7,177 nt of DNA from DAIDHK01 sp035510695 (GTDB taxonomy: Bacteria; Patescibacteriota; Microgenomatia; Levybacterales; UBA12049), in contig DATKGO010000023.1 in assembly GCA_035510695.1 (NCBI GenBank), positions 1-7,177 of the forward strand. Reading direction: 5' to 3'. Position 1 is the stretch's first letter; the number at the start of each line of letters is the position of its first letter. Position numbers and translations under genes: made by a program. Below the pieces are notes generated by a model. It searched no databases, had not been told where the DNA came from, and was given only the letters and a program-made list of their open reading frames with translations. This document shows positions 1-5,404 of the stretch, piece after piece.

Positions 1-2
1 AC

Positions 3-164
3 AGCGTAGTTGAATTTGAAGCCTATGCCTTACAAAATACTGATACTATTCAGAAATCTCTTACCTGTCAAAAAACCAGAAGAATTATTGAAGACCGTTT
101 TTATTTCCCTTTTAATGCACATAATGTATTGACATACTACCGAAGTAAAGTAGCGGATAGTTGA
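3..164 (+). CDS. 3' end of an unrecognised protein (partial, cut by the window edge)
   Basis: An open frame runs from the left edge for 53 codons to a TGA at 162-164. The peptide starts SVVEFEAYALQNTD and ends YYRSKVADS. It is mixed in composition (charged, aromatic, one Cys), has no membrane segment and no low-complexity sequence, and looks like the tail of a soluble protein. I do not recognise the family. The other two forward frames are closed by stops within the first 15 bases, which mildly supports this one. The perfect TTGACA at 161-166 overlaps its stop codon, so the next transcription unit may begin right at its end. Confidence 0.4.
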   Translation, partial: SVVEFEAYALQNTDTIQKSLTCQKTRRIIEDRFYFPFNAHNVLTYYRSKVADS

Positions 165-190
165 CATCGATAGCGAGTAGCTATTACGAT
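161..190 (+). promoter_or_regulatory. Candidate sigma70-type promoter upstream of the 249-509 gene
   Basis: A perfect -35 box TTGACA (161-166) is followed after 18 bp by TACGAT (185-190, 4 of 6 consensus bases). The spacer contains a small inverted repeat, ATAGC (170-174) and GCTAT (180-184) around GAGTA, a possible regulator site. Transcription from here would give a leader of about 50 nt. The extended -10 at 219-227 is a competing promoter. Confidence 0.35.
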
Positions 191-218
191 AGTATTACAA
201 ATATTATTTGGGTATGTA

Positions 219-227
219 TGATATAAT
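219..227 (+). promoter_or_regulatory. Extended -10 promoter, short leader
   Basis: TGATATAAT is a perfect extended -10 (TG, one base, TATAAT). No good -35 lies at 16-18 bp, as is normal for extended -10 promoters. The expected start is near 234, about 15 nt before the ATG at 249, leaving a leader with no Shine-Dalgarno sequence. Confidence 0.55.
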
Positions 228-248
228 TTAGACTAATTATCAAACATT

Positions 249-509
249 ATGAGTAATAAAGATCAAGCAGTTAAAAATATGGATTTATCCCAAGAATTGG
301 CAGAATTTATCGCAAAAAACCCGAAAGCTGTCAAAAAAATTCCGCGAAGTTCTACGTTTGTTGCGTTTTCATCTAAAGATGAGCAATTAAATAAAGCTAA
401 TGAGAAGCTTATCGCATCTCTCATGCAAGAGGGTAAAAAAGTAATTAAAGCAATTCAAACAAATGATAAATTTAATCCCTGGAAATTTTTTCCTGTAGCC
501 TCGATATAA
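249..509 (+). CDS. Small DUF5647-like protein, 86 aa
   Basis: A small soluble protein. The order of its segments resembles what I recall of the DUF5647 family: an N-terminal helix (NMDLSQELAEFIAKNPKA), a KIP motif followed by a short hydrophobic strand (STFVAFSSKD, about residues 35-44), an Asn-rich helix (LNKANEKLIASLMQEGKK) and a final strand (VIKAIQT). Family members of similar size have an 'HPE...IP...ALVVFLP.DDPELN..N..LA' layout; function is unknown as far as I recall. The ATG at 249 has no Shine-Dalgarno sequence but lies about 15 nt past the predicted start from the extended -10 at 219-227. It appears to be a single-gene unit. The gene itself is well supported; the family assignment is from memory of a loose pattern. 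Confidence 0.7.
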   Translation: MSNKDQAVKNMDLSQELAEFIAKNPKAVKKIPRSSTFVAFSSKDEQLNKANEKLIASLMQEGKKVIKAIQTNDKFNPWKFFPVASI

Positions 510-591
510 ATCTCCAGTAATTTAGAGTAATTTTTTGACCTCGCAAACTGAGCCGGGATGTGGTTAATTTATAATAGGTGTACTTTAGAAT

Positions 592-696
592 ATGCTTAAA
601 ATAATAAGACAATTTACAAGTTCAGTTAGAAGATTCTATGCAGAAATTATTTTTATCCTTACTTTTTCTCTTTATTTTCTGTTTTTAACAAAATAA
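592..696 (+). CDS. Possible 34-aa single-pass membrane peptide
   Basis: ATG at 592 opens a 34-codon frame ending TAA at 694-696. The N-terminal half is basic (MLKIIRQFTSSVRRF) and the C-terminal half is a hydrophobic helix (about residues 16-33, EIIFILTFSLYFLFLT), the layout of a small membrane protein with a positive cytoplasmic side. A TATAAT box (570-575) lies 16 nt before the start, so the transcript would have a very short leader, as for neighbouring genes. It ends 27 bp before the FecR gene. T-rich DNA easily encodes hydrophobic stretches by chance, so this remains tentative. Confidence 0.3.
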   Translation: MLKIIRQFTSSVRRFYAEIIFILTFSLYFLFLTK

Positions 697-708
697 AACA
701 CTAATTTT

Positions 709-717
709 TGCTATACT
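709..717 (+). promoter_or_regulatory. Extended -10 promoter for a leaderless FecR-domain gene
   Basis: TGCTATACT is an extended -10 (TG, one base, TATACT). Only six bases separate it from the ATG at 724, so the expected transcription start falls on or beside the start codon and the mRNA is predicted to be leaderless. A TTAACA (685-690) is 21 bp upstream, too far for a normal -35. Confidence 0.6.
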
Positions 718-723
718 ACATAG

Positions 724-1404
724 ATGCGCTATCTGTTTTTATTTGTTTTTTCTGTTTTTATCGGAGCCTTGATAATTATTTCTTATACCTTCGTAATTTC
801 TCAATACAATTTTCATTCAACTAAAACTTCACCCTCTATTCAACCCACCAAAACTCCCACAACAATTAAAACAATCCCTTTTAATGCCGCTCAGGCACCT
901 ACGGAAGCCTTACAAGGTCAGATTACAACACTTTCAGGCCAAACCGATTGGCAATCACGAACTGCGACGCAACCGGCAATATTAACTGCTCCTGTGGCAA
1001 TTCAACAAGGAGAAGCAGTCGATACTTTAGATAACGGAAAAATGGAAATACAATTTTCAACCTGCTGCACTATTAATATGCTGGCAAATTCCAGTCTGGC
1101 TTTTGTACAAACCTTGCCGGTTAATTTGGTTATCAATCAAACTCTGGGCAATGTCACATATCAAAAAACAGGAAACGTTCCACTGACTGTCCGGACTTTT
1201 CATTTATTAACCAAAATCGAACAGGGAAATGTGAATATAGCAATTGACCCGAATCGTCCGGTTGTGGCCATAACCGTAAATTCCGGATCGGTTCAAGTAG
1301 CATATAACGATTTGCAGTACAACAGCAGCGTAACTCAAATCAGCGCCGGTAATGTATTCTATTTCAACGATGAAACGCGCAATACCGACACGGAACCACT
1401 ATAG
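724..1404 (+). CDS. Membrane-anchored FecR-domain protein, 226 aa
   Basis: One N-terminal membrane helix (about residues 4-26) has a short basic start (MRY) and no lipobox, so it is most likely an uncleaved anchor. A Thr/Pro/Ser-rich linker (about 30-55) leads to a beta-rich extracytoplasmic region (about 60-215) with FecR-type repeats: a threshold-like start (GQITTLSGQTDWQ), QQGEAVDTLDNGKMEIQF, a middle QTLGNVTYQ, EQGNVNIAI, and VNSGSVQVAY ending in SAGNVFYFND. FecR domains in anti-sigma systems sense periplasmic signals. In lineages like this they often occur without a sigma factor, and none is seen here, so a structural or sensing role at the surface is inferred. A Cys-Cys pair (114-115) is unusual for an exported domain. 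The start codon is fixed by the extended -10 just upstream. It converges on the GH18 gene. Confidence 0.8.
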   Translation: MRYLFLFVFSVFIGALIIISYTFVISQYNFHSTKTSPSIQPTKTPTTIKTIPFNAAQAPTEALQGQITTLSGQTDWQSRTATQPAILTAPVAIQQGEAVDTLDNGKMEIQFSTCCTINMLANSSLAFVQTLPVNLVINQTLGNVTYQKTGNVPLTVRTFHLLTKIEQGNVNIAIDPNRPVVAITVNSGSVQVAYNDLQYNSSVTQISAGNVFYFNDETRNTDTEPL

Positions 1405-1429
1405 TAATTTTCAAATCCCAGTGTTTTAA

Positions 1430-1601
1430 ACGTCATTGCGAGACCTCGAGCTTGTCGAGAGGCGAAGCAATCTAGAGTTGTAATGCTGAATTTACTTCAG
1501 CATCTTCTTTGTTCCAAGGGAAGATCCCGAAACAAGTTCGGGATGACAAGGAAGTCCGAGATTGCCGCGTCGCTCGCTACGCTCACTCCTCGCAATGACG
1601 T
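1430..1601. repeat. Nested palindromic repeat element, 172 bp, 13-bp terminal inverted repeats
   Basis: ACGTCATTGCGAG (1430-1442) is the exact reverse complement of 1589-1601. Inside this, GCAATCT (1467-1473) pairs with AGATTGC (1559-1565). Three further hairpins follow: CTCGA/TCGAG (1445-1449 and 1455-1459), ATGCTGAA/TTCAGCAT (1483-1490 and 1496-1503) and ATCCCGAA/TTCGGGAT (1524-1531 and 1537-1544), all with 5-nt loops. The block is visibly richer in G and C than its surroundings. It matches a type of dispersed 'CGTCATTGCGAG...GGCGAAGCAATCT' palindrome I recall from many unrelated bacterial genomes, behaving like a MITE or small interspersed element. There is no coding capacity and no clear target duplication. 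Lying between two convergent genes, it may also act as a two-way terminator. Confidence 0.85.
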
Positions 1602-1630
1602 ACTATTGAACCTTTAATCCTTGAATATTG

Positions 1631-1660
1631 ATTGGATTTTGAAATTTGGAGTTTGAATTT
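1631..1660. repeat. AT-rich repeat of the 'ATTGGATTTTGAAATTTGGA' type
   Basis: Three successive roughly 10-bp units (ATTGGATTTT, GAAATTTGGA, GTTTGAATTT) form a degenerate low-complexity repeat. It resembles the unit seen inside the permease gene at 4843-4875. It is intergenic here, between the palindromic element and the 8-bp tandem repeat. Together with them it explains most of the 297-bp gap between the FecR and GH18 genes. Confidence 0.45.
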
Positions 1661-1664
1661 TTTT

Positions 1665-1696
1665 TCAACAATTTAATAATTCAACAATGTAACAAT
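1665..1696. repeat. 8-bp tandem repeat, four units (locus 1)
   Basis: Four adjoining octamers, TCAACAAT, TTAATAAT, TCAACAAT and GTAACAAT, share the NNAACAAT pattern with one deviation. The array ends 5 bp before the stop codon of the GH18 gene. A second array of the same unit lies at 4166-4197. Confidence 0.7.
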
Positions 1697-1701
1697 TATC
1701 G

Positions 1702-2871
1702 TTACTTATACGTCTCCAGAGGTTTTAAAATCGTAGAATCTTCATAACCCAGCGCCCATAAAGCAATTCCTCCTAAATTATTATTGTTGGCAAAATTTAT
1801 CTTTTGCGTCATTGAATTCTCATCCGGATAAAATATTTGATGATACGTACCGCTGTCCTGATCTTTATAAATCACATATTCCTCTTGTGCATCATTATCC
1901 AGTTGTGCGCTACAGGTAGCGCAAGAATTAAGAAAATCTTCAACTGTTTTTCCGCTGACTACCAATCCGGAGTCGGGGACTATGGCAGATCTGGGAGTAT
2001 TATCTATTGTTTCCCATTGATAGCCGTAAAGCGGAACTCCCAAAATAATTTCATTGGCCGGCATAATCCGTAAGGCTTGCTGCAGGGCCGTCTGAATATC
2101 ATATTCGGCCACGCTTCCGCCGCCGTATAAAGGAGCCACCGGACCGGTAACATAAGAACCAATATAGTGAAAATCATAAGCCATGATGACAATGTGATCG
2201 GCAATTAAAGCCACATTTTTAGGATTAATCAAATCTTGTTTAATCAAATCTGTTCCGCTTATTTCAACAGTAAATGTGCCGGCATTTTGAGTGTATAAAC
2301 CATGTTTTAAAGTATCGGCAAATTGAAAAAACCGCAATTGTGCCTCCGGACTGGCCAGATTGGTACTTTCCACATCCAGATTTAAATCCGTAAAACCATA
2401 TTGCTTCATCAAAGGAAGAACGTCGTTTAACAAATTTTCCGCGTGTGTTTTCGGATCATCCATGAGTCTGTCAATTGCCTCATTATCACCACTGTCTAGG
2501 ACTAATGACAATTTGACTCCATTTTTTTTCGCCGCCGCAAAAAACGGATCCATTTTGCCGGACTGCAGAGCATTCCAACCGGGTTCTTCCGATTGCGGAG
2601 TGGTCATTTTTACAATGCTTCCGTCCTCACCGATTGTCAGACTGAAATAGGCAAGTGTAGTTATATCTTTTGAATAATCTGTTTGCGCTTTATCCGTCAG
2701 CCAGTATGGTAAAAATCCGATAACCTGATTGGACTCCGGATCCAAAGTGCTGCTAAGAGGCAAAGTGCTTTTTGCGGGAAAAATATTTTTCGGAGAATAA
2801 AGAATAATCGTGTAGCCGAGAAGCAAACCAATTACAATTCCGCCAAATATAAATAAGATTTTTTTTATCAC
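1702..2871 (-). CDS. GH18-family glycosidase-like protein, membrane-anchored, 389 aa
   Basis: An N-terminal helix (about residues 4-25, after MIKK) is a signal anchor. A GH18 TIM barrel follows: GFLPYW (52-57, first strand), LAYFSL (73-78), LSLVLD (121-126), the active-site strand TDLNLDVE (161-168), MAYDFH (230-235) running into GPVAP (243-247), ILGVPLYGYQW (276-286) and GGIALWALGYED (367-378). The usual DGxDxDxE motif is T-D-L-N-L-D-V-E: the acid Glu168 and Asp166 are kept, and the first two Asp are Thr161 and Asn164. An Asn at the second position occurs in the spore-cortex and peptidoglycan-type GH18 group (YaaH/SleL-like), so a cell-wall glycan substrate is more likely than chitin (inference). 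A C-x2-C pair (317, 320) lies in an insertion. The start is GTG at 2871; no in-frame ATG exists for the first 88 residues, an upstream stop is close, and an extended -10 sits 7 nt before it. Confidence 0.85.
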   Translation of the reverse strand: MIKKILFIFGGIVIGLLLGYTIILYSPKNIFPAKSTLPLSSTLDPESNQVIGFLPYWLTDKAQTDYSKDITTLAYFSLTIGEDGSIVKMTTPQSEEPGWNALQSGKMDPFFAAAKKNGVKLSLVLDSGDNEAIDRLMDDPKTHAENLLNDVLPLMKQYGFTDLNLDVESTNLASPEAQLRFFQFADTLKHGLYTQNAGTFTVEISGTDLIKQDLINPKNVALIADHIVIMAYDFHYIGSYVTGPVAPLYGGGSVAEYDIQTALQQALRIMPANEIILGVPLYGYQWETIDNTPRSAIVPDSGLVVSGKTVEDFLNSCATCSAQLDNDAQEEYVIYKDQDSGTYHQIFYPDENSMTQKINFANNNNLGGIALWALGYEDSTILKPLETYK

Positions 2872-2878
2872 GAATTCT

Positions 2879-2887
2879 ATTTTACCA
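2879..2887 (-). promoter_or_regulatory. Extended -10 promoter for a leaderless GTG-start GH18 gene
   Basis: On the minus strand TGGTAAAAT (TG, one base, TAAAAT) ends seven bases before the GTG start at 2871, predicting a leaderless transcript. The octamer CACGAATT (plus strand) occurs at 2869-2876 and again at 2886-2893, so direct repeats 17 bp apart bracket the -10 box and could be an operator. No terminator separates this gene from the copper operon, so read-through is also possible. Confidence 0.55.
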
Positions 2888-2898
2888 CGAATTAGGTT

Positions 2899-3117
2899 TC
2901 ATTTTTCAGTCGGAACTGCGGTATAGCCGACTTGCTTGATAATCCCAATAATCTTTTTGTCATCTAGTAAATTCTCATCAAAAGTCACCTCAAGCTGCGC
3001 TTTGGCGTAATTGGTATTCGCTTCCTTCACGCCTTTGGTGTCTTCCAATTCTCCATCAATATTGATAGAACAGCTGACACAATGCATTCCGATAATTTTA
3101 AATATTTTCTTCGTCAT
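2899..3117 (-). CDS. HMA-domain copper chaperone-like protein (CopZ-type), 72 aa
   Basis: The whole protein is one heavy-metal-associated domain with the ferredoxin-like order beta-alpha-beta-beta-alpha-beta. The metal loop is GMHCVSC (residues 10-16, ligands Cys13 and Cys16), followed by helix CSINIDGELEDTKGV, strands EANTNYAKAQLEVTFDE, helix KKIIGIIKQVG and the closing YTAVP. Such domains bind Cu(I) with the two Cys and pass it to a partner by ligand exchange; the protein is cytosolic. The Met before His-Cys and the length match CopZ and the N-terminal domains of copper ATPases. It is the last gene of the csoR operon: its ATG lies 4 bp after the stop of the TauE-cupredoxin gene with no clear Shine-Dalgarno sequence, so translation is probably coupled. 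In other bacteria a domain like this is often fused to the N-terminus of the neighbouring UreH/TauE-type protein. Here it is free. Confidence 0.88.
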   Translation of the reverse strand: MTKKIFKIIGMHCVSCSINIDGELEDTKGVKEANTNYAKAQLEVTFDENLLDDKKIIGIIKQVGYTAVPTEK

Positions 3118-3121
3118 AATC

Positions 3122-4165
3122 TTATATCACGTGTATCACTCCGCGATACATTCCCATACTGCACATGAACGGAATATCACCGGTTTGTGTCGGTGCGACA
3201 AAAGCTAAGTTATCGGAACTTCCTACGGGAACAATCTTTTGCAAATTCAAAGAAGGAATTGTCAAAGCCTGAACACATCCGGCACCTGACACATTGGTAA
3301 TATGAAAAGTTATTTTTGCTCCGGCTTTAACAGTAATGTCATTGGGATTATATCCCGCAGAAGTAATCTGTATGTCTTGATCAGTGACAGGAGCTTGCTC
3401 TGCGGCAGCACCTTCAACCACTGAATTACTGCAAAAACTGACAGTACAATAAACTTCGCTCCACAAATTTTCAAGAGTAAAGGAACTGCCTGTCAAAGCA
3501 ATAGTATTATTTATATTAAATATTGCCAATAAAATAATTGCCAATGCCGCGAAACGCATAAATCCTTGCTGCAATGAATCGCCAAGTTTGGTGACAAAAT
3601 ATCCGAGAATGAAAAAGAGGGGAGAAGTACCTAAAATAAAGGAAAATAAAATTGCAGCACCGACAATTGGATTTCCCGAAGCAATTGCCAAAGCCATCAT
3701 GGCTTGTGTCGTTCCACAGGGAATAAAAATTGTAAAAGCACCCAGGATGGCCGGAGCGAAAAGGTCGGCGGATTTGGATTGTTTACGCACTAACCTGGTT
3801 AAAAATTTCGACGGCTGGATAATAAAATAGCGGAAAATCGGATGCACATCTAAAATATTTAATGCAGTTCCGATCATAAAAATTGCCACGACAAATTGAA
3901 TAATTACGCGGGTAGAAAGTGATAATTGAAAAAGAGATCCAAACCAACCCAATAAAAATCCTAAAATTGTATATGCAGCCAGTTTCGCAATTAAAAAAGT
4001 GATAATAGGTAAAGCATTACCGCTTTTTTCCAATTTTTGTTTCAACCGTTCTTCTTCTCTTTGCGCCAATGTCGCAGCCAGCAAACCTCCCTGAACTGCC
4101 ATACAGGTTAAGCCACCGGTTAACAGTCCTGTTAAAAAAATAGCTAATAAATTCGTATTTCCCAT
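3122..4165 (-). CDS. UreH/TauE-like six-helix membrane protein with C-terminal cupredoxin domain, 347 aa
   Basis: The N-terminal two-thirds contains about six membrane helices (roughly 5-30, 51-75, 85-105, 136-162, 166-190, 203-218) of the UreH/TauE-SafE (sulfite exporter TauE-like, UreH_2) type. The two halves each carry a Cys in a helix: GGLTCMAVQGGLLA (Cys21) and FIPCGTTQAMMALA (Cys150). A linker with a C-x4-C pair (240, 245) leads to a cupredoxin domain (about 265-347): SAGYNPNDITVKAG, ITFHITN, GAGCVQAL (Cys297) and the copper-site end PFMCSMGMY (Cys335 and Met337 or Met339). The domain belongs outside the membrane and probably binds copper. I infer that the protein moves Cu(I) or thiol redox equivalents across the membrane. 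Proteins with this layout are often annotated 'sulfite exporter' only by family name. The ATG at 4165 follows an extended -10 formed by the 8-bp repeat; 53 bp separate it from the permease gene. Confidence 0.85.
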   Translation of the reverse strand: MGNTNLLAIFLTGLLTGGLTCMAVQGGLLAATLAQREEERLKQKLEKSGNALPIITFLIAKLAAYTILGFLLGWFGSLFQLSLSTRVIIQFVVAIFMIGTALNILDVHPIFRYFIIQPSKFLTRLVRKQSKSADLFAPAILGAFTIFIPCGTTQAMMALAIASGNPIVGAAILFSFILGTSPLFFILGYFVTKLGDSLQQGFMRFAALAIILLAIFNINNTIALTGSSFTLENLWSEVYCTVSFCSNSVVEGAAAEQAPVTDQDIQITSAGYNPNDITVKAGAKITFHITNVSGAGCVQALTIPSLNLQKIVPVGSSDNLAFVAPTQTGDIPFMCSMGMYRGVIHVI

Positions 4166-4197
4166 ATATCAATTCAACAATATAACAATTTAACAAT
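4166..4197. repeat. 8-bp tandem repeat, four units (locus 2), overlapping a promoter
   Basis: The octamers ATATCAAT, TCAACAAT, ATAACAAT and TTAACAAT lie back to back and are the same family as the array at 1665-1696. They fill most of the gap between the permease stop (4219) and the TauE-cupredoxin start (4165). On the minus strand the array also contains the extended -10 at 4179-4187. Confidence 0.7.
4179..4187 (-). promoter_or_regulatory. Possible internal extended -10 promoter
   Basis: On the minus strand TGTTATATT (TG, one base, TATATT, 5 of 6 consensus) lies 13 nt before the ATG at 4165, giving a predicted leader of about 6 nt. It falls inside the octamer repeat, which can produce such boxes by chance. 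The gene can also be read from the csoR promoter. Confidence 0.35.
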
Positions 4198-4218
4198 TTA
4201 TATTTGTCAGTGTCAATC

Positions 4219-5385
4219 TCATCTTTGACAACAGCTTTTTCCCTCTTCAACTTTTTCCATCATCGAAAGCATTGGCAGTCCTCCATTTTTAATAAATTTG
4301 TACACTAATATAATAGCAAAAAATAAAAAAACAATATTCAGCCAAGTCGTATAATTCCACTGCATTCCTTGATTAATAACAACAATATGACGGTTGGTTG
4401 GAGTAATATTTAATATTGAAAACAAAAACTCAACTATATATCCAGCCAAAGCCATAACAATATAAAAAGTAATAAAAATATAAGCTGCCACTTTCAATCC
4501 GTAGTATTTACGATAAATATTAAGTATAGGCAAAATAATCAAGTCCGCGAAAATAAAACTCACGACTCCGCCAAAACTGATTCCTCCTTGCCAAAGAACT
4601 GCCGCCAAAGGAACGTTGCCGATTGAACAAACAAAGGAAAAGATGGCAACCAGCGGCCCGACCAAGGGTCCTTCAATTTTTGCCAATGTGGGATTCCCCG
4701 ACAAAAAGAAAGCTTGCCAAAAAGAATGCGGTACAAGAACGGCCAGTGTTCCCGCGATCAAAAAACCGATCACAATATCAATGCCGATTGCCGCCACTTC
4801 CATCACGAAATAGTTCGCTACGGAATTTAAAATTTTGTTGATATTGGAAATTGAAAATTGGAAATTAGAAATTTCTACCCCCATTTCCATCGCCGCATGT
4901 CCTTCCATTCTTCCGCTTAATCCCTTTGCCGCTTGTCGTTGCGCCAATGCAATACGTCTGGAAGTTAAAGTAAAGTGAAAAATAATCGCCAATAAAATAA
5001 CCATAATAATTCCGCCAATAAATTCTGCCGTCATAAATTGCCAACCCAATAAAACAATCAAAATAATACCAAGCTCAATAACCAAATTGGTCGAAGCAAG
5101 TTCAAAAACCATCGAGGAGGTAAACGAAGCTCCTTTTTGAAAAAGTGAACGACTTAGAGCAACCGCGGCGTATGAACAAGATGATGAAGCAATACCAAAT
5201 AGGGTAGCGAGCGTCAAACTTTTCGGAGAATCGTCACCCAATGTATTGGCAAGGGTTTTGTGTGAGACAAAGGCTTGAACAACGGCGGATAAAATAAAAC
5301 CGAAAATCAAAGGCCATAAAACCTCCCAAAACATTGAAAAAGAGGTAAACAGAATTTGAATAATGATGTTTAATATGTTAGTCAT
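4219..5385 (-). CDS. SO_0444/ArsP-type metal efflux permease (COG0701), 388 aa
   Basis: A polytopic permease with about eight to nine helices. It has two homologous halves, marked by GIASSSCSYAAVALSRSLFQ (64-83, Cys70), then ASFTSSMVFELASTNLVIELG, and in the second half FVCSIGNVPLAAVLWQGG (251-268, Cys253), then VSFIFADLIILPILNIYRKYYG. The linker has the MEGHAAMEMG segment (160-169) typical of the SO_0444-like Cu/Zn efflux group of the DUF318/ArsP family. The protein ends in a metal-ligand-like Cys-Cys (385-386). Position right behind csoR suggests export of Cu(I), perhaps also other soft metals. A good Shine-Dalgarno GGAG (5394-5397) lies 8 nt before the ATG, and csoR ends 19 bp upstream. 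Residues 171-181 (EISNFQFSISN) are encoded by a low-complexity DNA repeat inserted in the linker. Substrate is inferred from context; arsenic permeases are the main alternative. Confidence 0.85.
   Translation of the reverse strand: MTNILNIIIQILFTSFSMFWEVLWPLIFGFILSAVVQAFVSHKTLANTLGDDSPKSLTLATLFGIASSSCSYAAVALSRSLFQKGASFTSSMVFELASTNLVIELGIILIVLLGWQFMTAEFIGGIIMVILLAIIFHFTLTSRRIALAQRQAAKGLSGRMEGHAAMEMGVEISNFQFSISNINKILNSVANYFVMEVAAIGIDIVIGFLIAGTLAVLVPHSFWQAFFLSGNPTLAKIEGPLVGPLVAIFSFVCSIGNVPLAAVLWQGGISFGGVVSFIFADLIILPILNIYRKYYGLKVAAYIFITFYIVMALAGYIVEFLFSILNITPTNRHIVVINQGMQWNYTTWLNIVFLFFAIILVYKFIKNGGLPMLSMMEKVEEGKSCCQR
4843..4875. repeat. Low-complexity AT repeat inside the permease gene
   Basis: Alternating ATTGGAAATTG, AAAATTGGAAATT and AGAAATTTC units are embedded in the coding sequence. 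On the minus strand they read in frame as the peptide ISNFQFSISN-like stretch. The same composition occurs in the intergenic repeat at 1631-1660. It falls in the variable linker between the two permease halves, where an insertion is tolerable. Confidence 0.65.
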
Positions 5386-5404
5386 TTATAAATCTCCAAC
5401 TAAT

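Noticed and set aside
162..164. TGA read as a sense codon, as in some Patescibacteria
   Set aside because: TGA ends the first gene, the HMA gene and the permease at sensible family lengths, and no in-frame TGA interrupts any gene.
1430..1601. CRISPR array or tRNA gene in the palindromic region
   Set aside because: The repeats are inverted, not regularly spaced direct repeats, and there is no cloverleaf with a T-loop sequence.
2360..2650. Plus-strand frame inside the GH18 gene
   Set aside because: Antisense shadow of a well-supported gene, with no start signal.
4017..4250. Minus-strand frame spanning the gap between the permease and UreH-cupredoxin genes
   Set aside because: It overlaps both real genes in another frame and crosses the octamer repeat; its sequence resembles no protein.
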